A stretch of 64,000 nt of DNA from Campylobacter sp. (GCF_020024835.1 NZ_JAHHTD010000003.1:1-64000); one strand, 5' to 3'. Positions 38,466 to 47,206 are shown, counted from the first letter of the stretch. Program-made: numbers and translations. The notes: generated by a model from the sequence alone, not told the origin.

Positions 38466-39095
38466 TTACCAACTAACACTTTTGCTAGAACCAAGCTTAT
38501 TAATCCTATTAGTTTTTTGCCATACGACTAAGCCGCTAACCTTTTCAGCTAATTTCATAACAAAAAAGTATTCCACTTGAGTTTTTCCATTACTTAATTT
38601 TATATTTTTTTGATCTAATCTACCTTGCAAAGTTAAAGACGCACTAATTTGCGTATGATCTTTTGAAATCGTAGCTTTATCATATCTATCATCATCTTTG
38701 TCATTCATAACATCATCTATATTATTTTGAGTAGCACTATCATTGCCTTGAGTAGCTGAAGCTGCAAATTTACCTGAATTTATGAGCTCTTCTACCATTA
38801 AATCAGTTAAATTTCTAGTATCTATTCGCAAAGCAGTATTATTTACCACATCATAAACTGCAACGATAGCCTTGCCTGAATTTCCTATTTTATTTACAAC
38901 ATAAGCTGAATTAAACAAGCTATTTAACATTTCTTTTGCAGTATTATCAAAATCTTCTCCAGTTAAGCCCATACTCAAAGAATCACCCTGTTTTAGCTTA
39001 GCCGCAGTCCCATCTACATAAGTTGGTTGTTGCATACAAGCACTAAATAAAATACCAATAGCCACAATACTTGTTAAGATTTTAATTTTTTTCAT
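38466..39095 (-). CDS. LpoB-like lipoprotein (penicillin-binding protein activator family)
   Basis: 209 residues. The lipobox is ILFSAC (Cys20). The fold contains AKEMLNSLFNSAYV, AIVAVYDVVNNTALRIDTRNLTDLMVEELINSGKF and ASLTLQGRLDQ, the LpoB/CsgG-like pattern. In E. coli LpoB activates PBP1b from the outer membrane, and its gene neighbours ycfL, as here. Whether this protein activates a PBP is an inference. Confidence 0.75.
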   Translation of the reverse strand: MKKIKILTSIVAIGILFSACMQQPTYVDGTAAKLKQGDSLSMGLTGEDFDNTAKEMLNSLFNSAYVVNKIGNSGKAIVAVYDVVNNTALRIDTRNLTDLMVEELINSGKFAASATQGNDSATQNNIDDVMNDKDDDRYDKATISKDHTQISASLTLQGRLDQKNIKLSNGKTQVEYFFVMKLAEKVSGLVVWQKTNRINKLGSSKSVSW

Positions 39096-39107
39096 ATTTT
39101 TTCCTTT

Positions 39108-39428
39108 TTATTTGATATATATTTTGTATTTTTTTACTCTTTTATCAGTAGCAATACTTTGCACAATATATTCTTGCTTGGCTAACAATCTAATAGTTTT
39201 ATAGTTTCTATCTATGGTATTTTTTACTATAAAACCATCTTTATCAAACCATTCTATTTTATAAGAAAGTTTTTTATCAATTAAACTATAAAAGCTTATT
39301 TGGACTTCTAACAAACCTGCGTCGTTGATTCTTTCTTTGATACTTTTAACATTAGTATGTTTAAATTCACTAATATCTTGTGAAAATAAAAACATACAAC
39401 TTAAAAGTAAAAAAAATATTTTTTTCAT
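39108..39428 (-). CDS. YcfL-like (DUF1425-type) envelope protein
   Basis: 106 residues with an N-terminal signal; LLSC at residues 8-11 could be a lipobox, or cleavage may follow FLFSQ. The mature part VQISFYSLIDKKLSYKIEWFDKDGFIV..AKQEYIVQSIATDKRVKKYKIYIK matches the YcfL pattern of a single Ig-like domain. It lies between the LpoB-like gene (12-nt gap) and the large lipoprotein (4-nt overlap). Its role is unknown. Confidence 0.65.
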   Translation of the reverse strand: MKKIFFLLLSCMFLFSQDISEFKHTNVKSIKERINDAGLLEVQISFYSLIDKKLSYKIEWFDKDGFIVKNTIDRNYKTIRLLAKQEYIVQSIATDKRVKKYKIYIK

Positions 39429-40768
39429 TTTTCTATTACGTTAATACTAGGTGTAATATTTGGTGCAAAAGAACGAATTATAACTAAAACATTCTTTTTT
39501 GGATCCACTTTTTGGTTAAATAACACCTCATTATTAGGTGCTTGAATAATAACACTACCATTATTTTTAACCATAGCAACTCCAATACTTTGTGGCAAAC
39601 CTCTCCAAGATCTAACATCAGCTTTAGTTACCATTGCTGTTGTAATACCGCTAGCTAAACTTAAAATTCCTCCTGTTGAGTCATTATTAGCTACTGCTGC
39701 ATTTACAATAACTTTTAAAATAGTAGAGCTAATAGCCTTTGCAACTATTGCTGGTTGCTCAAATTTAAATTCGCTTGCAACTACATCATCTAAATTTATC
39801 AATTTTGTAGTATTAATATCATTTACGCTAAGATGGTCAAAAGATTGACTTCTTTTTTTCAAGGTTGGCAATGCAATCGATACAGAGCTTATTTTATCAT
39901 TTAAAAGCAATGGTAAAGTTAGCTTAAATTCATCTTTTATCACACCAAAGCCATTTTCATATACCACAAAAACATATTTTTCATTTTTTTTAGCAGAATT
40001 AATTACTTTCCATTCTTTATTAATCTCATTATTTTTAGAGTTTAAAATTCTAATTTCTTTAAACAAATCCTTAGCTATAGTATAATCTTGACTCATAAAA
40101 TAAAATATTGAAGCTAAATAAGTTGCATAAGGATTAGTAAATTTTTCACTTGTTGAAAATTCTTTAAATAAATTGGCATATTGAGCATTTATTTCTTTAG
40201 CTGTATCGTTGAAATTTTTTGTAAAATTTGGATCTTCTTTTTTAGCTTTTTCTAAATCTGTTTTATTTTTAGCAATTTGAGTTTTAAAATAATCTTTTGC
40301 TCTATCTTGACGCAATAACGCCCTTTTAAATTCAACTCTAGCATTGTTATAATCGCCCTCGCTCATAAAATTAAGACCCTTATACACATTTACCATAATT
40401 CTTTCATATAAAGAACCATCATAATCTAACATACTATCGTTGATTAAAGTAGTGGCTGCGGTTTTTGTTATTTTTTCAGCTCCATTTTTTAAATCGACAT
40501 CAACTTGATATGAATTTTCTACTTTATCAAAAAAATTATTACTAAGATTAAAATCACCGCAATTTCTCGCAATTAATCCAGCGTTTAATCCTACATAAAT
40601 TGCATCATCTTTTTTATCTACTTTACTCATTTCTTGGGTAAAAAAATCATCTGAACATACTTTTTGTGTTAATTTTTGTTCTAAATTATTATTTATTTTT
40701 GCATGATCAGCACACGCGTTAAATAAAATAGCTGTTGTAGCTATGCCAAATAAAATTTTGACTTTCAT
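39425..40768 (-). CDS. Large lipoprotein with TPR-like N-terminal half
   Basis: 447 residues. The lipobox is ILFNAC (Cys19). Residues about 50-250 are helical and TPR-like (YNNARVEFKRALLRQDRAKDYF). The C-terminal half has beta-rich segments and a glycine/alanine-rich stretch (NDSTGGILSLASGITTAMV). It looks like the COG3014-type family. It is the first gene of the envelope operon, behind a promoter with a T13 run. Confidence 0.7.
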   Translation of the reverse strand: MKVKILFGIATTAILFNACADHAKINNNLEQKLTQKVCSDDFFTQEMSKVDKKDDAIYVGLNAGLIARNCGDFNLSNNFFDKVENSYQVDVDLKNGAEKITKTAATTLINDSMLDYDGSLYERIMVNVYKGLNFMSEGDYNNARVEFKRALLRQDRAKDYFKTQIAKNKTDLEKAKKEDPNFTKNFNDTAKEINAQYANLFKEFSTSEKFTNPYATYLASIFYFMSQDYTIAKDLFKEIRILNSKNNEINKEWKVINSAKKNEKYVFVVYENGFGVIKDEFKLTLPLLLNDKISSVSIALPTLKKRSQSFDHLSVNDINTTKLINLDDVVASEFKFEQPAIVAKAISSTILKVIVNAAVANNDSTGGILSLASGITTAMVTKADVRSWRGLPQSIGVAMVKNNGSVIIQAPNNEVLFNQKVDPKKNVLVIIRSFAPNITPSINVIEK

Positions 40769-40804
40769 AGTCTAATCCTTTTAAAATTAATTTATAAAAC
40801 CCGC

Positions 40805-40810
40805 ATTATA
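40805..40810 (-). promoter_or_regulatory. -10 box of the five-gene envelope operon
   Basis: The minus strand reads TTATATAATGCGGG with TATAAT 37 bases before the first ATG. A run of 13 T lies 8 bp further upstream (plus-strand A13, 40819-40831), over the -20 to -33 region. Confidence 0.6.
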
Positions 40811-40818
40811 TAATAAAC

Positions 40819-40831
40819 AAAAAAAAAAAAA
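40819..40831. repeat. A13/T13 homopolymer in the operon promoter
   Basis: Thirteen consecutive A on the plus strand, inside the promoter region of the lipoprotein operon and also downstream of the ccp hairpin. Campylobacter promoters often show T-rich periodicity upstream of the -10. Confidence 0.7.
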
Positions 40832-40849
40832 TCAATACCCGCTAAAGGC

Positions 40850-40878
40850 CTACTAAAGATATTTTGTATCTTTAGTAG
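40850..40878 (-). terminator. Terminator hairpin after the cytochrome c peroxidase gene
   Basis: A perfect 12-bp stem, CTACTAAAGATA and TATCTTTAGTAG, with a 5-base loop lies 11 bases after the ccp stop. On the minus strand a long T run follows only about 18 bases later, so it is an atypical but plausible terminator. Confidence 0.65.
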
Positions 40879-40888
40879 GAATGTTTAA

Positions 40889-41920
40889 TCAAAGTTCTGG
40901 TTTTGGAGTGTTTTTACTTGCTTTTGGAAGTTGTGGATAAGTAATAGTTGGTTTTTTACCAGTTAAAGCATTTAAAAATGTTTCAATAGAAGCTGCTTCT
41001 TTATCAGAAATTTCTATACCAAGTTGAACACTACCCATTTCTTTGATAGCATCTTGTAATGACCATATAGCACCATTATGGAAATAAGGAGCTGTTTCAG
41101 CTATATTTCTTAAGGTAGGAGTTTTAACTAAGCCGTTAGCATCACCTTTAAAATCTCCAATATTTGCAAATTTATATTGTGCTGCCACTTGAAAAGCTTG
41201 CATACTTCCACCTAAATTTACACCTGTATGGCAAGTAACACATCCTTTATCAATGAAAGTTTTTAACCCTTCTTGCTCTTTTTTATTTAAAGCTCTTGTA
41301 TCACCTTCTAAAAATTTATCAAATTTAGATGGAGTTAAAAGCGTTCTTTCAAAAGTCGCTATAGCATCAGCAATATTATCAAAAGTTACTCCGTCATTGC
41401 CATAAATTTTCTTAAATTCTTTTACATATTCTGGCATAGAAGCAATCTTTTCAACAGCTAATTTTGCTGGAGTTGCCATTTCAGGTTCTGCTTCGATAGG
41501 ACCTTTTGCTTGATCTGCTAAAGTGCCTGCTCTACCATCCCAAAACTGAGTCGAATTTAAAACAGAATTGTAAGTAGTTGGAGAATTTAAATGATGAGGA
41601 TTTTCCGTCCATCTGTGGCCAATAGCAGCTTCAACACCATCAGTGCCACCCATACCTAGATTATGACAGGTATTGCACGAAATCAAACCACTTTTTGAAA
41701 GTCTTGGTTCAAAATATAATTTTTTTCCAAGATTAACTTTTTCTTTAGAAAATTTACTTGCTTTAATACCCATTTGATCTAATAGTTTTTCAACTCCGGC
41801 TTGATCTTTTGGTAAAGGCATTAAACCAGCGGCTTTAGCTTCTTCTAGCAATGCTTTATCAGCAAATGCTGAAGTTGCAACTAATAATGAAGATGCAATA
41901 AGTAATGAAATTTTTTTCAT
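40889..41920 (-). CDS. ccp: Periplasmic di-haem cytochrome c peroxidase
   Basis: 343 residues from the ATG at 41920 (AGGAG seven bases upstream). A signal peptide (SLLIASSLLVATSAFA) is followed by two haem-binding motifs, CNTCH at 82-86 and CVTCH at 227-231, and the HNGAIWSLQDAI segment of the family. It reduces hydrogen peroxide in the periplasm using c-type cytochromes. The AT-rich 196-bp gap to plsY holds TTATAATTA and ATTATTATAA stretches that loosely recall PerR/Fur sites, but I cannot call one. Confidence 0.95.
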   Translation of the reverse strand: MKKISLLIASSLLVATSAFADKALLEEAKAAGLMPLPKDQAGVEKLLDQMGIKASKFSKEKVNLGKKLYFEPRLSKSGLISCNTCHNLGMGGTDGVEAAIGHRWTENPHHLNSPTTYNSVLNSTQFWDGRAGTLADQAKGPIEAEPEMATPAKLAVEKIASMPEYVKEFKKIYGNDGVTFDNIADAIATFERTLLTPSKFDKFLEGDTRALNKKEQEGLKTFIDKGCVTCHTGVNLGGSMQAFQVAAQYKFANIGDFKGDANGLVKTPTLRNIAETAPYFHNGAIWSLQDAIKEMGSVQLGIEISDKEAASIETFLNALTGKKPTITYPQLPKASKNTPKPEL

Positions 41921-42116
41921 CATTTTACTCCTAAAAATAAGATAAAATAAAGCCTATTAAATAAACTTTATAAAAATATATCCATAATTTTCTTTAAATA
42001 ATATAAAAAATTATAATTAAAAGATAAAAATTATTATAAAAATACAATATTTATTAAATCTTATTTTCAGCGTTATTTTATTATCATTTGCAATCAGTAT
42101 AAATATAGGAAAAATA

Positions 42117-42728
42117 ATGGAAAATTTGATTATTTATCTTTTAGCATACCTTATAGGAGGCATTCCCTTTGGATTGATACTTGCTAAAATTTTTGCTAAA
42201 ACTAATATCAAAAATTTAGGTAGCAAAAGTATTGGTGCAACAAATGTTTTAAGAGTTTTAAAAGAAAATAACCCTCAATTAGCTAAAAAACTTGCTATAG
42301 CTACAATAGCACTAGATGCCTTAAAAGGAATACTCCCGATTTTAATAGCTAAATTCTTAGGTTATGATGATAATATTTTATGGACTATGGCTGTTTTAGC
42401 AGTATTTGGGCACTGCTTTTCTCCATATTTAAAATTTGAAGGTGGCAAAGGAATCGCAACTGGAGCTGGAGTTTTAGTTTTATTTTTACCTTTAGAAATA
42501 TTTAGTGCTTTTATAGCTTGGTTTCTTGTAGGAAAAATTTTTAAAATTTCTAGTTTAGCTTCACTTGTAGCTTTAATAATCTTAATAATTTCATCTTTTG
42601 TATTTCATTATGATATGCCAGTTATCAACACACACGCACCAATATTCATCATAGCTTTTATAGTAGTTTATAAGCATATTCCAAATATTATAAGATTAAT
42701 AGGAAAAAAAGAATGCAAAGTCATATAA
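42117..42728 (+). CDS. plsY: Glycerol-3-phosphate acyltransferase PlsY
   Basis: 203 residues with about five membrane helices. The three family motifs are visible: GGIPFGLILAK, GSKSIGATNVLR and FGHCFSPYLKFEGGKGIATGAG. It uses acyl phosphate to make lysophosphatidic acid in the inner membrane. It overlaps folB by 16 nt. Confidence 0.96.
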   Translation: MENLIIYLLAYLIGGIPFGLILAKIFAKTNIKNLGSKSIGATNVLRVLKENNPQLAKKLAIATIALDALKGILPILIAKFLGYDDNILWTMAVLAVFGHCFSPYLKFEGGKGIATGAGVLVLFLPLEIFSAFIAWFLVGKIFKISSLASLVALIILIISSFVFHYDMPVINTHAPIFIIAFIVVYKHIPNIIRLIGKKECKVI

Positions 42729-43030
42729 AAATCAGCTTAGAGCTTAAGTGTATCATAGGGCTTTTAGATTTTGAAAGAATTCAAGAACAAAATATTTTAA
42801 TAGACTTAGAGCTTAAAAGTAAAAAATTTCTTGACTATGCAAAACTTTGCAAACGCTTAGAAAAAATTTATAAAAAGAAAAAATTTAAAACTATAGAAAA
42901 ATCTTTAAAATACACGTGCAAAAATATCAAAAAACATCATAAAAAAGTCAAATTTATATCCATTACCTGCTATAAACCAGATATTATAACCAATGCTAAA
43001 GTTGGTGCTAGCTTGACTAAAAAATATTAA
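42713..43030 (+). CDS. folB: Dihydroneopterin aldolase-like protein
   Basis: 105 residues. KCIIGLLDFERIQEQNILIDLELK matches the FolB start (..GvyewER..q.v.vdlel), and ITCYKPDIITNAKVGASL resembles the conserved KP end. It would act in folate synthesis. The middle is unusually rich in lysine. It follows plsY with a 16-nt overlap, as in C. jejuni from memory. Confidence 0.8.
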   Translation: MQSHIKISLELKCIIGLLDFERIQEQNILIDLELKSKKFLDYAKLCKRLEKIYKKKKFKTIEKSLKYTCKNIKKHHKKVKFISITCYKPDIITNAKVGASLTKKY

Positions 43031-43075
43031 ATTAAAACATTTTTAAAGAATTTTGAATATTTGCTTAATTTGTGA

Positions 43076-43081
43076 TATACT
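43076..43081 (+). promoter_or_regulatory. cosR: -10 box of the cosR promoter
   Basis: TATACT in TTTGTGATATACTTGC, with extended TGTGA, 32 bases before the cosR ATG and after a T-rich stretch. Confidence 0.55.
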
Positions 43082-43112
43082 TGCTTCCTAAAATTATCCT
43101 TAAAGGAATATA

Positions 43113-43787
43113 ATGCGTATTTTAGTCGTAGAAGATGAAGCAACTCTAAATAAGACAATCTCAAATACCTTAAATGAATTTGGTTATCAAACAGACTCTT
43201 CAGAAAATTTTAAAGATGCTGAGTATTTTATAGGTATTAGACATTATGATTTAGTGCTAACAAATTGGTTGGTTGAAAATAGTGATGCAAGTGATTTGAT
43301 TAATATAATTAAACAAAAATCACCAAGAACAGCTATTATCGCACTCTGCTCTAAAGTCGATAAAGATAGCGAAATCAAAGCTTTAAAAACTGGTGCTGAT
43401 GATTTTATCAAAAAACCTTTAGATTATGATATTTTAATGGCAAGAATAGAAGCAAGACTTAGATTTGGTGGCACTAATGTTATAAAAATAGACGATTTGC
43501 TTATAGATCCAGATGAAGAAAAGATTACTTATCAAGGAAGAGATATAGAACTCAAAGGAAAGCCTTTTGAAGTTTTAACTCATCTTGCAAGACATTCTGA
43601 TCAAATAGTATCTAAAGAACAGCTTTTAGATGCGATTTGGGAAGAGCCTGAGCTTGTTACTCCAAATGTCATAGAAGTAGCAATCAATCAAATAAGACAA
43701 AAAATGGATAAACCACTAAATATTTCCACTATAGAAACCGTGCGTCGCAGGGGATATCGCTTTTGTTTTCCTAAAAAAACAAACTAA
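43113..43787 (+). CDS. cosR: Orphan OmpR-family response regulator CosR
   Basis: 224 residues: receiver domain at 1-115 and a winged-helix DNA-binding domain at 125-220. At the phosphoacceptor position stands Asn51 (DLVLTNWL), and Cys218 is near the C-terminus (YRFCFPKK). These are the two known peculiarities of Campylobacter CosR, an essential oxidative-stress regulator that works without phosphorylation. No histidine kinase is adjacent. It has its own promoter and terminator, so it is monocistronic. Confidence 0.95.
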   Translation: MRILVVEDEATLNKTISNTLNEFGYQTDSSENFKDAEYFIGIRHYDLVLTNWLVENSDASDLINIIKQKSPRTAIIALCSKVDKDSEIKALKTGADDFIKKPLDYDILMARIEARLRFGGTNVIKIDDLLIDPDEEKITYQGRDIELKGKPFEVLTHLARHSDQIVSKEQLLDAIWEEPELVTPNVIEVAINQIRQKMDKPLNISTIETVRRRGYRFCFPKKTN

Positions 43788-43792
43788 AATTA

Positions 43793-43828
43793 AAATGAAA
43801 TTTCATCTTAAGCCTTGAAATTTCATTT
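43793..43828 (+). terminator. cosR: Terminator after cosR
   Basis: A 13-bp perfect stem, AAATGAAATTTCA and TGAAATTTCATTT, with a 10-base loop, is followed by TTCTTTCTTTT. It begins 6 bases after the cosR stop. Confidence 0.75.
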
Positions 43829-43898
43829 TCTTTCTTTTAAATTACATATAAGTTTTTATATAGTATAAGTTTTTTCATTATTTATAAAAAGGAAAAGA

Positions 43899-44144
43899 AT
43901 GTCGCTTTTAATTACTAGAGAATGTATATCGTGTGATGCTTGTAGAGAGGAATGTCCTGATGAAGCAATATATGATAATGATCCAATTTATGTCATAGAT
44001 CCTGATTTATGCACAGAATGTGTAAATGAATTTTCAGAGCCAGCTTGTATAGTGGCTTGTCCTGTTGATTGTATTATTCCAGATCCTGATAATGTTGAAA
44101 GCATTGAAGAACTTCGTTTAAAGCACAAAAATAAAGCTTATTGA
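43899..44144 (+). CDS. fdxB: 2[4Fe-4S] ferredoxin
   Basis: 81 residues. The first cluster motif is CISCDACREECP. The second is CTECVNEFSEPACIVACPVDC, with an 8-residue insert between the second and third cysteines, as in YfhL-type (Alvin) ferredoxins. It is a soluble electron carrier. The gene has AAAAGG upstream of the ATG and its stop overlaps the ppx ATG (TGATG). Confidence 0.94.
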   Translation: MSLLITRECISCDACREECPDEAIYDNDPIYVIDPDLCTECVNEFSEPACIVACPVDCIIPDPDNVESIEELRLKHKNKAY

Positions 44145-45640
44145 TGGCAAAAAAAACTGCAGTAATTGATCTTGGTTCAAATTCTATACGTATGGTGATT
44201 TTTGAAAGAACATCAAGGTATGGTTTTTATATTTGTAGTGAGTATAAAAAAAAGGTTCGCCTTGGAGAAAATGCTTATAACAATAACAAAATTCTCCAAG
44301 AAAATGCGATGAATAAAGCTGAACAGGCTTTAGCTTTTTTTAAAGAAAAAGCTTTAAAAGAAAAATGTAATAAAATTATTGCTGTTGGCACTTCAGCTTT
44401 AAGAGACGCACCAAATTCTAAAGTTTTTATCAAAAGAATTTTGAATAATATTGGTTTGAATATAAAATGTATTAGCGGTAAGGCAGAATCTTTCTTTGGC
44501 GGTCTTGCTGCTTTGAATTTATTATCAAATATACAAGAAGCTACCACTATAGATATAGGCGGTGGATCAACAGAATTATGTTTAATAAAAAATGGAAAAA
44601 TTGTTGATTGTATTTCTTTAGATATTGGCACGGTGAGGTTTAAAGAGCTATTTTATGATCGTAAGAAATTTAGTGCCTTAGATAAACTTATGCAAGAAAT
44701 TTTAATGCAAATTCCTAAAAAATTTCAAAATCACAATATCATAGCAATTGGTGGAAGTTTAAGGGCTATATCCACTTCTATTATGAAAAAAAATTCTTAT
44801 CCGCTAAAAATACTTCACAATTTTTGTTATGAATTTGAAAAAGAAAAAAATCACATAGAAAAAATTTTAAATGCAAAAAATTTAGTTGATTTTAATATCA
44901 AAAAAGATCGCTTTGACACTATAAAAGAAGGTTGTATTATATTTCTTGCATTACTTAAAAATTTGAAAGCAAAAACAATCATCACCTCAGCCGTTGGAGT
45001 AAGAGAAGGTGTTTTTTTATCTAATATCCTTGCTAAATATAGCAAAATTAAAGAGCAAGTAGATGATTTTTCAAAATTTAATTCTAAATTTCCTCCAAAT
45101 TTTAATCCGAGCTTAAAGTCTTTACAAGATCGCTTTAATGTGAATTATCCTAACAAAACTACATATTTTGCTAATAAAATTTTTGATACCTTAGAGCCTT
45201 TACACAAAATAGATAAATCATACAAAAAAGACTTACTTAATGCAGCAAAGCTATCTTTAATTGGAGAAAAATTGAATTTTTATTTTTCAAATGAGCATAG
45301 TGCTTATATGGCATTAAATGGATTGAATTTTGGATATTCTCATCAAGAATTAGCATTGATTTTTACTTTGTTAAAATTAGATGGTAAAAAAATAAATCTT
45401 TATGCAATGGAATATTTTAAAATTTTATTGCCAAGTATTCATATACTTTCGTGGCTAAATTTTATGCTTGCATTAGCAAAAAAACTTGCAAAAGACACAA
45501 GTGAAAATCTTAATTTTATACTAAAAAATCATACTTTGTATATTTATTCAGAAAATAAAGAGATATATTTTTCTAATGATGAAATTAAAAAAATAGCAAA
45601 ACCAAAACTCATAGTCTTAGCGTTTAATCAAAAAGCATAG
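44144..45640 (+). CDS. ppx: Exopolyphosphatase / pppGpp phosphohydrolase (Ppx/GppA family)
   Basis: 498 residues from the ATG at 44144, which overlaps the fdxB stop; a TTG three bases earlier is unlikely. Actin-like ATPase motifs are visible: AVIDLGSNSIRMVI, AVGTSALRDA, IDIGGGSTELCLI and IAIGGSLRAIS. A C-terminal HD-type helical region follows. Two such proteins exist in C. jejuni, and this is the one beside fdxB. Its end is one base from the convergent fliO end. Confidence 0.92.
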   Translation: MAKKTAVIDLGSNSIRMVIFERTSRYGFYICSEYKKKVRLGENAYNNNKILQENAMNKAEQALAFFKEKALKEKCNKIIAVGTSALRDAPNSKVFIKRILNNIGLNIKCISGKAESFFGGLAALNLLSNIQEATTIDIGGGSTELCLIKNGKIVDCISLDIGTVRFKELFYDRKKFSALDKLMQEILMQIPKKFQNHNIIAIGGSLRAISTSIMKKNSYPLKILHNFCYEFEKEKNHIEKILNAKNLVDFNIKKDRFDTIKEGCIIFLALLKNLKAKTIITSAVGVREGVFLSNILAKYSKIKEQVDDFSKFNSKFPPNFNPSLKSLQDRFNVNYPNKTTYFANKIFDTLEPLHKIDKSYKKDLLNAAKLSLIGEKLNFYFSNEHSAYMALNGLNFGYSHQELALIFTLLKLDGKKINLYAMEYFKILLPSIHILSWLNFMLALAKKLAKDTSENLNFILKNHTLYIYSENKEIYFSNDEIKKIAKPKLIVLAFNQKA

Positions 45641-45641
45641 A

Positions 45642-46409
45642 TTATTTTTGTTTTAATAACAAATTTTGTAATCTTTGCTTATTTTCTTCAAAATAAGAAT
45701 TAAAATCTTTTTCTTTAGTTTCTTTAGTTTCTTTAAAATTTGATTTTAAAGAATTTTCATCTATTGATATTTGATTTGATTCTAAGATTATATTAGAATT
45801 TCCAACTATCATAGTATAGCGTTTCATTCCATACTCAAAAACTATAAGTTGATTGTGTCTATCAAGTGATTTTTGAAAAATTAGATTAAAATTTCTATCT
45901 AAAGGATATTTTTGTCTTAAATAAATTTTTAAAATCCACAACCCAAGAAGTAAAAGAATCAAAATACTCATCACTAAAATATAAGTTGTAAAATCATACT
46001 CATTTTGTTTAGTTTCAATCTGTGTTTTTTTAGTTTGCAAAGGCTCTTGTGTAAAAGTTCCTTCTTTTTGAATGCGTAATCTTAAAACATATTTATCGCC
46101 TACATTATCAGCTTTTAGCTCGACTTTTTCCCCTAAATCTAAAACTATTAAAGTCTTTTCTCCTTGAGAAAATATTTTAATCTTTTTTACAAGATTTGAA
46201 TTTATAACTTTTTCTTCTTCTTTTGCAAGCTTTGCATTTAGCGTTATGATTAGAATATTGCCTTTTTTATTTTGACTTACACCGCTTTCATATGGAGCAT
46301 TAAAAGAAAAGGTAATATCGACTCTATCGCCTCTTATGTAGGTATTATAGCCGATTATTTTTGCACTAAAAAGTGGTAAAACTAAAATACAAAGCAGTAA
46401 AAATCTCAT
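45642..46409 (-). CDS. fliO: FliO-like flagellar export protein with large periplasmic domain
   Basis: 255 residues. A signal peptide (LLLCILVLPLFSAK) leads into an AMIN-like beta domain (about 18-115). One membrane helix (about 141-166, YILVMSILILLLLGLWILKIY) is followed by a cytoplasmic part with a FliO-like strand pattern (NQLIVFEYGMKRYTMIVGNSNIILES) and a charged tail. Its place directly after fliN supports FliO, and H. pylori FliO is known to carry an extra N-terminal periplasmic domain. It overlaps fliN by 4 nt. Confidence 0.75.
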   Translation of the reverse strand: MRFLLLCILVLPLFSAKIIGYNTYIRGDRVDITFSFNAPYESGVSQNKKGNILIITLNAKLAKEEEKVINSNLVKKIKIFSQGEKTLIVLDLGEKVELKADNVGDKYVLRLRIQKEGTFTQEPLQTKKTQIETKQNEYDFTTYILVMSILILLLLGLWILKIYLRQKYPLDRNFNLIFQKSLDRHNQLIVFEYGMKRYTMIVGNSNIILESNQISIDENSLKSNFKETKETKEKDFNSYFEENKQRLQNLLLKQK

Positions 46410-46711
46410 TGCAATTCTTTTTTAAAATACTGCAACACTGACTTAGAATCTAAAATTTCATTTATCCTAATGGCGAGATTTTTTTCATACACCATTACCT
46501 CGCCTTTGCCAAAAATTCTTTTGTTTAAATAAAGCTCAACGCTTTCTCCTGCAGGCTTTTCAAGGTCTATGACTGAACCTACTTCAAGTTTTAATAACTC
46601 TTTTACGCTCATATTTGTCGTGCCAAGCTCACTAACAAAATCTACACTGATATCTAAAATTTCTTCATAAGATTGTAATAATCCTAGATGATCTTGATGA
46701 TCTTCCATCAT
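46406..46711 (-). CDS. fliN: Flagellar motor switch protein FliN
   Basis: 101 residues, a typical short FliN. The SpoA domain shows ILDISVDFVSELGTTNMSVKELLKLEVGSVIDLEKPAGESVELYLNKRIFGKGEVMVYEKNLAIRINEI-type strands; only the FliN core is present. It is part of the C-ring of the switch. Two ATG codons stand in a row at the start. It overlaps the CheX-like gene and fliO by 4 nt each. Confidence 0.95.
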   Translation of the reverse strand: MMEDHQDHLGLLQSYEEILDISVDFVSELGTTNMSVKELLKLEVGSVIDLEKPAGESVELYLNKRIFGKGEVMVYEKNLAIRINEILDSKSVLQYFKKELQ

Positions 46712-47130
46712 AAATTCTTATATCCTATTCTAAAGCTAGAATCTTTAAAGCTATAAGTAAATTTCTCTTTTAGCTTAATAGAAGAAAGCTTTTCTATGTG
46801 CCCTAAGTATTCTGGCACACCAAGTTTAAATTCGTCTTTTCCGTTAGCATCATTGAGTAATTTTTTAGTATAACCTACTACTTGATTAGCGACTTCTTTG
46901 ACTAAATCTGCCAATCCATCTTCTTTTAACTCTTCATGTAATAAAAATAAAGCAATCTCGTTTAAAGCTTTTTTTTGAAAAAATAAATAAAAACTATATT
47001 CTTTATCTTTAAAATGTATAGGAATAGAAGCTCCATAAAGCTCCCCTTTTATGGTATTAACCGGCTCTATTTTAAGCTTTAAAACTTGCACAAAAAAATG
47101 ATGAATGGAGTATTCTAAAGTCTTATTCAT
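46708..47130 (-). CDS. CheX-like protein (CheC/CheX/FliY phosphatase fold)
   Basis: 140 residues. The helix LADLVKEVANQVVGYTKKLLND carries the ExxN pair (E-V-A-N) that forms the active site in CheX/CheC phosphatases. Length and strand order also fit CheX. It is the first gene of a fliN-fliO operon, which fits a motor- or chemotaxis-linked role. The family call is by eye. Dephosphorylation of CheY is an inference. Confidence 0.6.
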   Translation of the reverse strand: MNKTLEYSIHHFFVQVLKLKIEPVNTIKGELYGASIPIHFKDKEYSFYLFFQKKALNEIALFLLHEELKEDGLADLVKEVANQVVGYTKKLLNDANGKDEFKLGVPEYLGHIEKLSSIKLKEKFTYSFKDSSFRIGYKNL

Positions 47131-47206
47131 AATAAATCCTTAAAACTTAACTTTTAATGAAACGATTTTACTAAATAAACCCTTTAATCATAATTAATAA
47201 TTTAAC

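Noticed and set aside
41921..42116. Clear PerR or Fur box between ccp and plsY
   Set aside because: The gap is almost pure A/T and contains ATTATAA-like pieces, but no convincing full palindrome.
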